Part shown: positions 25,915 to 34,765 of the stretch, one piece after another | Numbering within the stretch: the first letter of the stretch is position 1 | Layout: every line of letters starts with the position of its first letter | Assembly: GCA_947385875.1 (NCBI GenBank) | Contig: CANDMV010000005.1 | Span: 1 to 63,120, forward strand | Reading direction: 5' to 3' | DNA: 63,120 nucleotides | Origin: an uncultured Eubacterium sp. | Lineage (GTDB): Bacteria; Bacillota; Clostridia; Lachnospirales; Lachnospiraceae | The notes under the pieces: generated by a model | What the model saw: the letters and a program-made list of their open reading frames with translations, nothing else | Told to the model about the DNA's origin: nothing | The model's database searches: none | Program-made: the position numbers and the translations under genes

Positions 25915-27168
25915 ATGAATCAAAAGCTTTTTACAAAAGATTTTACGATGGTGGTCATCGGTCAGATGATTTCACTGTTTGGCAACGCAGTCATAAGATT
26001 TGCGTTACCGCTTTATTTATTAAATTTGACAGGTTCGTCTGCGCTGTATGGCACTGTTACAGCGTGTGCTTTCATCCCTGCGGTACTGCTGTCCCCTATT
26101 GGCGGCATTGTGGCGGACAGAGTAAATAAGAGAAATATTATGGTAATCCTGGATTTTTTTACGGCGGCAGTGCTGACGGCTTTTTCCATACTTATGAATG
26201 GAGTGGATCTCATTCTGCTTCTGACGGTTACGCTGATGCTTCTATATGGGATTGCAGGGGCCTATCAGCCGTCCGTGCAGGCAAGCATCCCGGCGCTGAC
26301 GGGAAGAGAGCATTTTATGGCGGCAAATTCGGTCATCAATACGATCAGCTCTCTGGCATCCCTGTTAGGCCCTGTGCTTGGCGGCATGTTATATAGTGCG
26401 TATGGATTAGAGCCTGTGCTGCGGGTGTGCACAGTATGCTTCCTAGTGTCGGCAGTGATGGAAATCTTTATTACAATACCTTTTCAAAAGCAGGATTCAG
26501 AAGGCGGTATATGGAAGATTGTCAGAAATGATTTTGCAGAGAGTATCCGTTTTATTCGGAAGGAAAAGCCTGTGATTGGCAGATCGCTCCTTTTAGTCTG
26601 TGGAATTAACCTGTTCCTGTCCTCAATGATTAATGTCGCGCTGCCGTATCTGGTCACGGAGGTATTGGAGATCGAAGCTTCATGGGCAAACAGGCTTTAT
26701 GGGTTTGCAGAAGGGGCATTGGCGGCAGGCGGACTCGCAGGTGGTATCGGTGCAGGTATTTTCGCAAAGAAGCTGAAGCTTCAAAAATCAGGCAGTCTGG
26801 TTGTTGCCTGTGCAGTGAGTGTGTTTCCTATTTGTGCGTCATTGATCTTGTCTTCTTCTGGAATGGTAAATTATATCGTTATCACTATATGCTGTTTTGC
26901 CGTTATGCTGTTTTCTACAACTTTTTCCGTGCAGATGCTGTCTTTTTTTCAGGCGGAAACACCGCAGAATTTAGTTGGAAAAGTAATTGCTGTGATTCTT
27001 ACTGTCTCGATGTGTGCGCAGCCGCTGGGGAGTGCGTTTTATGGAATCTTGTTTGAAATATGCAGAGGGTTTGAATATGTGGCTGTTTTATTTTCAGGTA
27101 TTGTGTCACTGATGATTGCTTATAGAACGAGAAAAATCTTAATGAAGTATTTGAGCGGGCATGCCTGA
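25915..27168 (+). CDS. MFS efflux transporter (MefA/multidrug type)
   Basis: A 417-aa, 12-helix major facilitator protein. It opens FTMVVIGQMISLFGNAVIRFALPLYLL and has the loop ADRVNKRNIMVILD, as in macrolide and multidrug exporters of the Mef/permease group. GGGAGG precedes the ATG. It is paired with an upstream TetR repressor. Substrate cannot be assigned. Confidence 0.88.
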   Translation: MNQKLFTKDFTMVVIGQMISLFGNAVIRFALPLYLLNLTGSSALYGTVTACAFIPAVLLSPIGGIVADRVNKRNIMVILDFFTAAVLTAFSILMNGVDLILLLTVTLMLLYGIAGAYQPSVQASIPALTGREHFMAANSVINTISSLASLLGPVLGGMLYSAYGLEPVLRVCTVCFLVSAVMEIFITIPFQKQDSEGGIWKIVRNDFAESIRFIRKEKPVIGRSLLLVCGINLFLSSMINVALPYLVTEVLEIEASWANRLYGFAEGALAAGGLAGGIGAGIFAKKLKLQKSGSLVVACAVSVFPICASLILSSSGMVNYIVITICCFAVMLFSTTFSVQMLSFFQAETPQNLVGKVIAVILTVSMCAQPLGSAFYGILFEICRGFEYVAVLFSGIVSLMIAYRTRKILMKYLSGHA

Positions 27169-27229
27169 GACGGCAGCTGTCTTTGTAAGCTTTCTGCATC
27201 TGCGTTGTGACACCGGACGGTCACGGCAC

Positions 27230-27413
27230 CTAGAGCGTGTTTGAAAAATCATTCCCGCGATCTGCACTCCTCACTTTGCGGATAATTCATCCCAAATTTA
27301 ATCAACATAGCCCGCTATGCCTCATAAATTTGGGATAAATTCTCCATATCATGCCCTGTGGGTACAAAGTGTGAAGTACATCTCACGGAAAGCATTTTTC
27401 AAACACGCCCTAG
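27230..27413 (+). mobile_element. MITE family 1, full copy 1
   Basis: A 184-bp element with inverted ends TAGAGCGTGTTTGAAAAAT and ATTTTTCAAACACGCCCTA, both flanked as CTAG, consistent with TA target duplication. A central palindrome (ATCCCAAATTTA..CATAAATTTGGGAT) gives a cruciform-like fold. It has no coding capacity. It is the longest copy, with an extra AAGTGTGAAGTACA-type segment absent from copy 2. Confidence 0.9.
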
Positions 27414-27567
27414 TCCGCCCCGCCTAAGGCCGGAAGCTAAAGGTGCCGCGACCATTGAGAAACGAACTGTAATCTGGAATGCGGAGAAATGGAGATTTTT
27501 ATGGAAATACAGCTGCGCAGCTGTTATAATGGCATTGAAGATGGCGTGGCAAAAGGAGGATTGAATT

Positions 27568-28350
27568 ATGACGCAAAGCAAAATGAGGTTATATCTGTTG
27601 AAAGAGCTGTTGAAAGAATTGCCGGAATATAAGAATATGAAAATCCCAGATAGTATCGAAGAGCAAAAACGTCTTCTTAGAAGCCTTATGAATATACGCT
27701 CTCCTCGTCCGATTGGAAAACAGTTCCTAGAAGTGCAGGACGAATATCTAAGCGCGGAGGTTAAGGAAAAGGGAATTACTGACAGTGATACCCTGCGAGG
27801 ATCACCGAGCGACAGACGCCTGACTCTTTGGCGCGGGGATATTACCACATTAAAGGTGGACGCGATTGTAAATGCTGCGAACAGTGCTTTAAGGGGATGC
27901 TTCGTACCCTGTCACTCCTGCGTGGATAATATCATTCACAGCGTCAGCGGCATTCAGCTGCGGCTGGCCTGTGATGAGCTGATGACAAAGCAGGGATATG
28001 ACGAGCCGACGGGAAAAGCAAAGATTACTCCCGCCTTCAATCTTCCTTGCCGTTATGTCCTGCATACAGTGGGGCCGATTGTGCATGGGCAGCTTACAGA
28101 ACAGCACTGCAGGCAGCTTGCAGACTGTTATCGGTCATGTATGGAGCTTGCTGCCGGCAATGGATTAAAAAGTATCGCTTTCTGCTGCATTTCCACAGGA
28201 GAATTTCATTTTCCACAGAAAAAGGCGGCTGAGATTGCCGTGCAGACAGTGACAGAATTCTTACAGACGGATACTCAGACAGAAAAGGTTATTTTTAATG
28301 TGTTCAAGCAGGAGGATTATGATATCTATAAAGCGATTCTATATGTTTGA
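27568..28350 (+). CDS. Zinc-type macrodomain protein-ADP-ribose hydrolase
   Basis: A 260-aa protein. A helical N-terminal extension (1-85) precedes a macrodomain. The ADP-ribose loop is AIVNAANSALRGCFVPCHSCVDN; its Cys/His-rich GCF-P-H-C pattern marks the zinc-binding MacroD subgroup (SAV0325-like). The phosphate loop is CCISTGEFHFP near 205. AGGAGG precedes the ATG. The family removes mono-ADP-ribose from proteins, often in operons with a SirTM sirtuin and lipoylation genes; none of these are adjacent here, so the gene is an orphan. Confidence 0.88.
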   Translation: MTQSKMRLYLLKELLKELPEYKNMKIPDSIEEQKRLLRSLMNIRSPRPIGKQFLEVQDEYLSAEVKEKGITDSDTLRGSPSDRRLTLWRGDITTLKVDAIVNAANSALRGCFVPCHSCVDNIIHSVSGIQLRLACDELMTKQGYDEPTGKAKITPAFNLPCRYVLHTVGPIVHGQLTEQHCRQLADCYRSCMELAAGNGLKSIAFCCISTGEFHFPQKKAAEIAVQTVTEFLQTDTQTEKVIFNVFKQEDYDIYKAILYV

Positions 28351-28454
28351 GTATTTCAGCCCGTTAATATAGAATGCAGTGATATCATGCTTTATAAAGG
28401 CGGTGCGAAAGAGGCAGGAAATGGTCTGGGATGATGGAAGGAGTGTAGAAAGAG

Positions 28455-28718
28455 ATAGAGATAAGAAAGAAAAAGCTTCCGATTGGAATTGAAAATTTTG
28501 AAGAGATTCGGAAAGAGGACTTTTACTATATTGATAAAACAAGGCTTATTGCTGAGCTGCTCCATAATTGGGGAGCGGTAAATCTATTCACCCGTCCCAG
28601 AAGATTTGGAATTAAAGCATGTGAAACGGGTGAAAATAGAGAGCTTGATTATCAAATAAAGGTGGCAAAAAATAAACTCTCTGCATTAGGCATACCGCCC
28701 GAAGATTATGAAATGTAA
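28455..28718 (+). pseudogene. Truncated AAA-ATPase-like/PD-(D/E)XK protein remnant
   Basis: The frame reads KKLPIGIENFEEIRKEDF then YYIDKTRLIAELL and FTRPRRFG, the unmistakable start of the AAA-ATPase-like_N/DUF1703 family. After RRFG, where GKT should follow, an unrelated 35-codon tail runs to the stop at 28716. The initiator appears mutated (ATA at 28455). Most of the gene (normally over 500 codons) has been deleted. Confidence 0.8.
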
Positions 28719-28730
28719 TTAACTGACAAA

Positions 28731-28781
28731 TAAAAGGTGTAAAGTCTTATTAAATTATAAAGGCTCTGCACCTTTTTCATT
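28731..28781 (+). terminator. Probable terminator after remnant
   Basis: AAAAGGTG pairs with CACCTTTTT across a 30-nt imperfect loop ending in a T-run. Confidence 0.55.
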
Positions 28782-28799
28782 TGCATAAATCCAATCAGA

Positions 28800-28908
28800 T
28801 AGAAAAGGAAATCCAGTCTTTCAGTATGTCGGTGCGGACTACAAGGCAACCTATGCAGAACAGTTCCGTGAGACGGTGGATAAGTCAAACCAGACGCAAG
28901 GCATTACA
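28800..28908 (+). pseudogene. Unidentified gene fragment
   Basis: One frame reads FQYVGADYKATYAEQF then RETVDKSNQTQGITSRN without stops and then runs into the opposite-strand permease gene. It has protein-like composition but no start. Origin unknown; it looks like the edge of a deleted accessory gene. Confidence 0.4.
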
Positions 28909-30135
28909 TCACGCAACCTGATGTCTCCTAAAGCCCCGTCCTGCGGCCGGCACTATAACCGCAGCCAACACCGCATACACGACTGCCCGCATAGAAAGCG
29001 CGTCAAATACGACTCCCCCGATCTGATAAGAGATATATTTACCGAGTTCCGGCATAGCTGCCCTATATGGCAGCAGGAATAATATCAGATTGTACGCCCC
29101 GGCTGTCCCGTTTGGCGAAAGAAACAGCGGGATAAAAAGAATCGGCACAATGATAATCAATACGAGATAAGGACTTTTCAGATTAGCAGAAAGCAGTAAT
29201 GTCAGCCCGATCATAGCAGTCAGCACCAGATAGATCACACCAAGATTGATAAGCACGGCCTGCAAAAATGTAAACGGGTAAGGGATGGATGTACCTGCAA
29301 TCTGCAGCGGCAGGTCATAGCCGTCTGTTCCGAATGCCGCAAGCGTCAGCCCGAAAGCAGCTATGACATGAAGTGTAAACGCGAGGATTCCAAACAGCAT
29401 GGATGCTATGATTTTCGCCGTTGCCAGTCTGGTTCTGCCGTACTTGCCGGACAGAATCACCGCATCTGTCCCGGCCTGATATTCGCCGGAAAAAACAGGG
29501 GCTATTGCTATACAGACCGCCAGCATTGCAAAGATCAGCAGTTCAAAGCTGCTCATGATGATTTTAAAGCCTTCGTGATAGCCATACTGCAGGGGCGTTT
29601 TTACGCTGCTGTTCTTAGAGCTCCAGTATTCTTTTTGTGCATCTGATAGATTTCTGGAAGGCATATCCAGAAGGGCTTTTATTTTTTCATTTCTAGACGG
29701 ATAGAATCCGGCAGTGTTTTCCAGATCAAGTTCAGGAAGCTTATTAAGGCCGGAGGATTCATCTGGAGAATCATATACAGATGCGATGATGCTGAGCAGA
29801 TTCTCACGTGGCGCTGCATAGCTCCAATAGGCATCGCCGATCAAAAATTTTTCATTTCCGTCATAGCCCACATGTTCGGGGTTCTCAAAGAGTTTCTGAT
29901 ATTCTGCAATCGTATTTTTTACATATTCATCTGTGATCGGGACAGAAAGATTCTGATACTGCTCCTTTGTGTAGGCAATGCCTTTGAGACCCTTGACGAC
30001 CCCGTCCTGATGATAGGTCTGGTACTGCAGGATCGGCAGTCCGAAAAGAAAGACGGTTAAAATCAGGCTGGCTGCCATAACAATCAGGGTTGATTTTTTA
30101 CGCAGGATTTTCAAAAATTCATATTTAATCAGCAT
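28909..30135 (-). CDS. ABC-2-type transporter permease
   Basis: A 408-aa membrane protein starting MLIKYEFLKILRKKS, the usual opening of ABC-2 permeases. One N-terminal helix is followed by a large extracytoplasmic domain (about 50-195) and five or six C-terminal helices. The upstream part of the frame to 30240 is rejected because AAAGGAG lies just before ATG 30135. It overlaps the ATPase gene by 11 bp. Probably exports a peptide or antibiotic-like compound. Confidence 0.85.
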   Translation of the reverse strand: MLIKYEFLKILRKKSTLIVMAASLILTVFLFGLPILQYQTYHQDGVVKGLKGIAYTKEQYQNLSVPITDEYVKNTIAEYQKLFENPEHVGYDGNEKFLIGDAYWSYAAPRENLLSIIASVYDSPDESSGLNKLPELDLENTAGFYPSRNEKIKALLDMPSRNLSDAQKEYWSSKNSSVKTPLQYGYHEGFKIIMSSFELLIFAMLAVCIAIAPVFSGEYQAGTDAVILSGKYGRTRLATAKIIASMLFGILAFTLHVIAAFGLTLAAFGTDGYDLPLQIAGTSIPYPFTFLQAVLINLGVIYLVLTAMIGLTLLLSANLKSPYLVLIIIVPILFIPLFLSPNGTAGAYNLILFLLPYRAAMPELGKYISYQIGGVVFDALSMRAVVYAVLAAVIVPAAGRGFRRHQVA

Positions 30136-31021
30136 CGTCGCTACTCCTTTCGTATTGCGCATTTTCTCCAAAATGATATAGAAACAAATCCTCCAGGCTC
30201 GGCTCTGTAGTGCAGGCGTCTGGCGCAGGCGCTGTATCACTGATAATGCGCAGCCTTACCATATTATTTTCGTGATGCAGATTTACAACTAAAAAGCGGC
30301 GGCTGTATTCTTCGGCTTCAAGAGGATTCATCAAAACCTCCCATACCTTTCCCCTGATTTCATCCGTGACGGTATCCATAGGCTCGCCAAGCAGAAACCG
30401 TCCGTTTTTCATCATTAAAATGTAGTCGGCAATGTAGGAGACATCCGATACGATATGAGTAGACAAAATGACGATTTTCTCCTTTGCGAAGTCTGAAATT
30501 AAGTTGCGGAAACGGACGCGCTCTTTGGGATCAAGTCCGGCGGTTGGTTCATCCAGAATCAATATGGAAGGTTGGTTCAGCTGCGCCTGTGCAATGCCCA
30601 GACGCTGCTTCATGCCGCCGGAATAGGATTTTATCTTTTTATCTGCGGCTTCCTGAAGATTTACCATATGAAGAAGCTCCCGTGTGCGGGCTTTGGAAGT
30701 CTTCGTGTCAAGCCCTTTGACTGCTGCCATGTACAGCATAAATTCGCGTGCGGTGAAGTCTGGATAGAACCCGAAATCCTGCGGCATATACCCTAACTGT
30801 GCATAATACTGTTCGCCCAGTTCATCGATGGAACTGCCGTTTAGGCAGATTCTGCCTGTTGTCGGCTTTAAAACACCGCAGATCATTCTCATCAGCGTTG
30901 TTTTGCCGGCACCGTTTGCTCCGAGCAGGCCGTATACGCCCGGAGTCAGACTTGCATTTACATGATTGACAGCACACTTTGTGCCGTACTGCTTACATAA
31001 GTCTCGTAATTGCAACTGCAT
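30125..31021 (-). CDS. ABC transporter ATP-binding protein
   Basis: A 298-aa ATPase. Walker A is GANGAGKTT near residue 36, the signature SGGMKQRLGIA near 135, Walker B ILILDEPTAGLDP near 155, and the His switch LSTHIVSD near 190. It is the first gene of a two-gene operon with the ABC-2 permease. The two-component system encoded 2.3 kb upstream on the same strand could control it, as in Bce/Nsa-type resistance modules, but the intervening opposite-strand genes make that an inference. Confidence 0.9.
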   Translation of the reverse strand: MQLQLRDLCKQYGTKCAVNHVNASLTPGVYGLLGANGAGKTTLMRMICGVLKPTTGRICLNGSSIDELGEQYYAQLGYMPQDFGFYPDFTAREFMLYMAAVKGLDTKTSKARTRELLHMVNLQEAADKKIKSYSGGMKQRLGIAQAQLNQPSILILDEPTAGLDPKERVRFRNLISDFAKEKIVILSTHIVSDVSYIADYILMMKNGRFLLGEPMDTVTDEIRGKVWEVLMNPLEAEEYSRRFLVVNLHHENNMVRLRIISDTAPAPDACTTEPSLEDLFLYHFGENAQYERSSDDAD

Positions 31022-31424
31022 AGAAAAATCCTCCTGTTAGATATATTTGCTGTATGAATATTGCACAGCAGACCAGAATAAACGGCAGGCTGGAATTCAT
31101 GGATATCACCAGAATTTAATGCCGTTTAGATAGGCGTAATGAATAGGCAGCCTATGCTTAACAGCATAAACCGTTTATCTTAGGATGTACTTTTGCCTAT
31201 CTTAATTTAATCTTAAGATACTTTTTGAATTTAGTATCAGAGCATGGAATAGCAGCTGTTTATTTGTATATCATGATGGAATGAGGAATTGTACGATACA
31301 TGAAATGTCAGCTGTTTATTTGTATATAATAATGGAATGGAATGAGGAATTGTGTTAAACTGTAAAAAAGCAGTGCGGGGGATTAAAATGTGGCTAGAGC
31401 GTGTTTGAATGGAGATGTCAGTAA
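31022..31424. repeat. Gap with a 40-bp direct repeat and a MITE end
   Basis: CAGCTGTTTATTTGTATAT followed by AT-ATGGAATGAGGAATTGT occurs twice, starting at 31253 and 31309 (56 bp apart). A left-end MITE fragment (CTAGAGCGTGTTTGAA) is at 31393-31408, right against the glycerate kinase ribosome site. No gene seen. Confidence 0.8.
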
Positions 31425-32555
31425 ATGAAAGTTGTAATAGCGATCGATTCTTTTAAAGGAAGCATGACTTCTATGGAAGCCGGAGCTGCTGCAAAGGAAG
31501 GAGTTTTCAGGGCCTGTGAGGCTGAAGTGTCAGTAAAGCCGCTTGCTGACGGAGGAGAGGGTACGACGGAAGCGCTGGTGGAGGGGCTTGGCGGAACGTA
31601 TGTCAGGATCGAGGTTACAGGGCCTCTGGGGGAGCCTGTGACAGCGAGATATGGAATGCTGGGAGATGGAAAGACCGCCGTTATGGAAATGGCTGAGGTG
31701 GCGGGCATCATACTTGTAAACAGGAAAGACCTGAATCCATGGAAAGCTACGACAACTGGTATTGGGGAAATGATTTTAGATGCCGCAGGCCGCGGCTGTC
31801 GGGAATTTATCATCGGTATCGGTGGAAGCGCGACGACCGAAGGCGGTATCGGGATGCTGCAGGCGCTTGGCTATGTGTTTTATGACAGGAAAGGGAAGAT
31901 GCTTCCTCCACTGTTTGAAAGTCTGGAAAAAATCGAAAAGATCAGCGCAGAGCACGTACCGAAAGTACTTCAGGAATGCCGCTTTCGGATCGCGTGTGAT
32001 GTGACAAACCCGCTGTGCGGAGAAAATGGTGCGGTTTATGTCTACGGCCCGCAAAAAGGGGTAGAGCGGCAGGACATGCAGAAAATGGACGATGCCATGC
32101 AGCATTACGCGCGTAAAACAGCGGAATTTATCGGAAAAGACAACAGCCCTGCGCCTGGGGCAGGGGCTTCGGGAGGGCTTGGTTTTGCGTTTTTAAGCTA
32201 TCTGCCGAATGTAGAATTAAAGTCGGGGATAGCGCTGATTATGGATGCTGTCGGTCTGGAAAAGGAGATGAAGGATGCGGATCTTGTAATTACCGGCGAA
32301 GGCAGGCTGGATTTTCAGACTGCGATGGGGAAAGTGCCAGTGGGCGTAGCGCGACTTGCCAAAAAATATAACTGCAGGGTTGTGGCTTTTGCAGGCAGTG
32401 TGACGGATGATGCTGTAATATGCAATGAAGAGGGCATAGATGCGTTCTTCCCGATTGTACGCGGTGTGTCTACGCTGGATGAAGCAATGGATACAGAGAC
32501 TGCAAAGAGAAATATGACTCTTTCGGTGGAGCAGGTCTTTAGGCTGCTGTCGTGA
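31425..32555 (+). CDS. glxK: Glycerate kinase, type I/GarK family
   Basis: A 376-aa glycerate kinase. Hallmarks: start MKVVIAIDSFKGSMTS, PLADGGEGTTEAL near 45, GIGGSATTEGGIGMLQALG near 127, and a C-terminal DLVITGEGRLDFQT. It phosphorylates D-glycerate with ATP to 2- or 3-phosphoglycerate, feeding glyoxylate, tartronate or sugar-acid breakdown into glycolysis. GGAGATG precedes the start and abuts a MITE end, so the present promoter/leader may be partly supplied by the repeat. It is followed at 69 bp by a PPC-domain gene. Confidence 0.92.
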   Translation: MKVVIAIDSFKGSMTSMEAGAAAKEGVFRACEAEVSVKPLADGGEGTTEALVEGLGGTYVRIEVTGPLGEPVTARYGMLGDGKTAVMEMAEVAGIILVNRKDLNPWKATTTGIGEMILDAAGRGCREFIIGIGGSATTEGGIGMLQALGYVFYDRKGKMLPPLFESLEKIEKISAEHVPKVLQECRFRIACDVTNPLCGENGAVYVYGPQKGVERQDMQKMDDAMQHYARKTAEFIGKDNSPAPGAGASGGLGFAFLSYLPNVELKSGIALIMDAVGLEKEMKDADLVITGEGRLDFQTAMGKVPVGVARLAKKYNCRVVAFAGSVTDDAVICNEEGIDAFFPIVRGVSTLDEAMDTETAKRNMTLSVEQVFRLLS

Positions 32556-32624
32556 TTTTGTTTTTCGGTCATAAACTTTTTGCTTGTGGGCATAAATATA
32601 AAAAATGAAAGCAGAGGATGGAAT

Positions 32625-33044
32625 ATGGAGTACAGACGTTTTGATGACACAATCATTATGCGGATAGATCCGGGAGAAGAGATTTGTGAGCAGCTTATAG
32701 CTGTCGCTCAGAAAGAGGAGATCAGTCTTTCTGAGATCAGCGGCCTCGGAGCCATAAATGATTTTACAACAGGTGTGTTTGATACGGCAAGAAAAGAGTA
32801 TCATTCCAATCATTTTACGGGGACTTTTGAGATTGTATCTTTAACAGGAACGCTTACCAGAAAAGCGGGAGAGGTCTATCTTCACGCTCATTTTAGTGCC
32901 GGGGATGAAAAGGGAAATGTATTTGGCGGACATCTAAACCGCGCAGTTGTGAGCGCAACGGCAGAAATTATTATTCGTATCATCAATGGTGAGGTCGGCA
33001 GAAGCTTTCATGAAGAGATCGGCTTAAACCTGTTTTGCTTTTAG
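32625..33044 (+). CDS. PPC/DUF296-domain protein
   Basis: A 139-aa single-domain PPC protein. The characteristic SGLGAINDFTTGVFD and LTRKAGEVYLHAHFS segments are present, with the metal-binding-type His residues in LHAHFS and GGHLNRA. The fold forms trimers; some members bind AT-rich DNA, others have unknown enzyme roles. GAGGATGG precedes ATG 32625. Probably co-transcribed with glycerate kinase. Confidence 0.85.
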   Translation: MEYRRFDDTIIMRIDPGEEICEQLIAVAQKEEISLSEISGLGAINDFTTGVFDTARKEYHSNHFTGTFEIVSLTGTLTRKAGEVYLHAHFSAGDEKGNVFGGHLNRAVVSATAEIIIRIINGEVGRSFHEEIGLNLFCF

Positions 33045-33054
33045 TGGATTGGAC

Positions 33055-33302
33055 AGGCGGAGAAACCGCACTGCATTCCCTGATTTACGGATTATTCAAT
33101 CCAAATTTAAGAGGTGCTGCCCGCCTGAATCCACATGTGAGCCTTCTTGTGGCGGATAATTCAACCCAAATTTAAGAGGTGATGCCCACTGTGGCTCTTA
33201 AATTTGGGTTGAATTATCCATAATGCCCTGCGGGTACAAAGTGTGGAGCATATCATGCCCTGTGTACATCTTACAGAAAGAAATTTTTAAACATGTTCTG
33301 GG
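33055..33302. repeat. Degenerate MITE family 1 copy
   Basis: A duplicated inner segment (GGATAATTCAACCCAAATTTAA-type, at about 33086 and 33152) is followed by the palindromic partner and a decayed right end (aaatttttaaacatgttctg). It occupies the gap downstream of the PPC gene; no gene is present. Confidence 0.8.
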
Positions 33303-33346
33303 TCGAAAATTGTATTTGAATACAATAATAAGCATTACAGTCTGGC

Positions 33347-34765
33347 TTAGTGTTGGAAGGGAATATGGATTATAAATTCAGTTCCCTCTCCCGGCTGACT
33401 TTTTACTAGAATCCTTCCTCCGTGAAGCGCCACGATCTGATTTGCTATCGCAAGGCCAAGACCGCTGCCTTCCGGCTTTTCTTTTGTATTTGTCCCTCTA
33501 TAATATCGTTCAAACAGTCTGGACTGTTCCTGTTCGCTGAATCCTTTTCCATTATCACGGATGGAAAGCAGAATACCGTCTTGATTGTCGGCATCGAGTG
33601 TCACGCTGACCTTTGTATCAGAAGAATTGTGTACCAGAGCGTTCATAACAAGGTTCGTTATGGCACGCCGCAGCAGTTCGGGGTCGATTACGGCAGTAAG
33701 CTCTGCATGTCGGCTCTCAAAGGATAAGTCGCGGTCAGAAAATGACGGATCATTGATAAGATCGATCAGCCATGACCTGACCGTCCGGGCCATCTGCACT
33801 TCCTTCGGATGAAACGGCATAGAGTCGGAATCCAGCTGATAAGTCAGCTTTAAATCATTTATCAGTCTTTCTGTGTGATTGATATTTTTTAAAATAATGC
33901 TGCCATATTCATGTACAGTCTCTTCATCCGGGCAGGTGTCAGCGAGCAGCTCCGCATAGCCCTTGATCGGAGACAGAGGAGTTTTTAGATCATGCGTAAT
34001 ATTCGCAATCCATTCCCTGCGCTTCATTTCTGTTTCTGCGCTGATTTGGTCGGCGTGCTGGATTTCCTGATGCATCTTATTCAGGGCATGGCAGATTTCA
34101 TGGAACATTCCCTGCTCTGTCAGAGGATGATATGTTCGCAGAGAGATATTTTTGATGCCGTCTGTAATCCCTGACAGCTTTCCGGAAAGCCAGAATCCAT
34201 AAATGAGCACAGAAGCAATAAGGATTCCCAGAGCCGAAACAAAAATGATTCGTGCTGCCGGAGAAAGCCGTGCGACTCTGCTGCCGTTGTAATGCAGCAT
34301 ATATTTTCCAATATGATAAGGAAAGCCGATCACATAGCTGCAGATTTCATCAGACTTATCGGTGTTGTTCAGACTTCCTGCAAACACGGTATAACCGTTT
34401 TTATATTCACTGGCGCGAAGCGCGATCAGTTCGGAAGCGGAGTACTTTTCAGGATAACCAGCGGGTTTGTTGCGGGAAAAAATCTCCTGCCCGGATTCAT
34501 CCAGAAACTGAATCCATAAGCCATATTCGTCCAATCGGTCAAGCCCGATCTGCTCTATGGAGAGCTTACCGTCTTCATATGTCGTCCACGCGGAGAAGCT
34601 GTCTGTAAAAACCTGCGGCCAATAGGCAATGCTCATCCCCTCCGGTTCAGGTATGGAAAACAGATAGTAAAATAAACCGATTGCCGCTGCAGTGCCTGCC
34701 AATAGAATGACAGACAGCAGCAGGACCATTCTGAAAAAGGGATTAAAATGCTTCTTATTTTTCAT
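33347..34765 (-). CDS. Two-component sensor histidine kinase
   Basis: A 472-aa membrane kinase. TM1 is at about 12-34, a 140-residue extracytoplasmic domain follows, and TM2 is at about 172-192. A short HAMP-like linker leads to the H-box with HDLKTPLSPIKGYAE (His near 258), N-box NALVHNSS, DNGKGF and GSGLGLAIANQIVALHGG. It overlaps the response regulator gene by 11 bp. The sensed signal is unknown. Confidence 0.92.
   Translation of the reverse strand: MKNKKHFNPFFRMVLLLSVILLAGTAAAIGLFYYLFSIPEPEGMSIAYWPQVFTDSFSAWTTYEDGKLSIEQIGLDRLDEYGLWIQFLDESGQEIFSRNKPAGYPEKYSASELIALRASEYKNGYTVFAGSLNNTDKSDEICSYVIGFPYHIGKYMLHYNGSRVARLSPAARIIFVSALGILIASVLIYGFWLSGKLSGITDGIKNISLRTYHPLTEQGMFHEICHALNKMHQEIQHADQISAETEMKRREWIANITHDLKTPLSPIKGYAELLADTCPDEETVHEYGSIILKNINHTERLINDLKLTYQLDSDSMPFHPKEVQMARTVRSWLIDLINDPSFSDRDLSFESRHAELTAVIDPELLRRAITNLVMNALVHNSSDTKVSVTLDADNQDGILLSIRDNGKGFSEQEQSRLFERYYRGTNTKEKPEGSGLGLAIANQIVALHGGRILVKSQPGEGTEFIIHIPFQH

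Noticed and set aside
25721..25918. 65-codon frame between tetR and the MFS gene
   Set aside because: It contains a rho-independent terminator and the ribosome site of the MFS gene, and has no site of its own.
27501..27632. A 43-codon frame overlapping the start of the macrodomain gene, with GGAG upstream
   Set aside because: It overlaps the macrodomain start in another frame, has no recognisable family and is short; a coincidental frame or leader peptide cannot be told apart.
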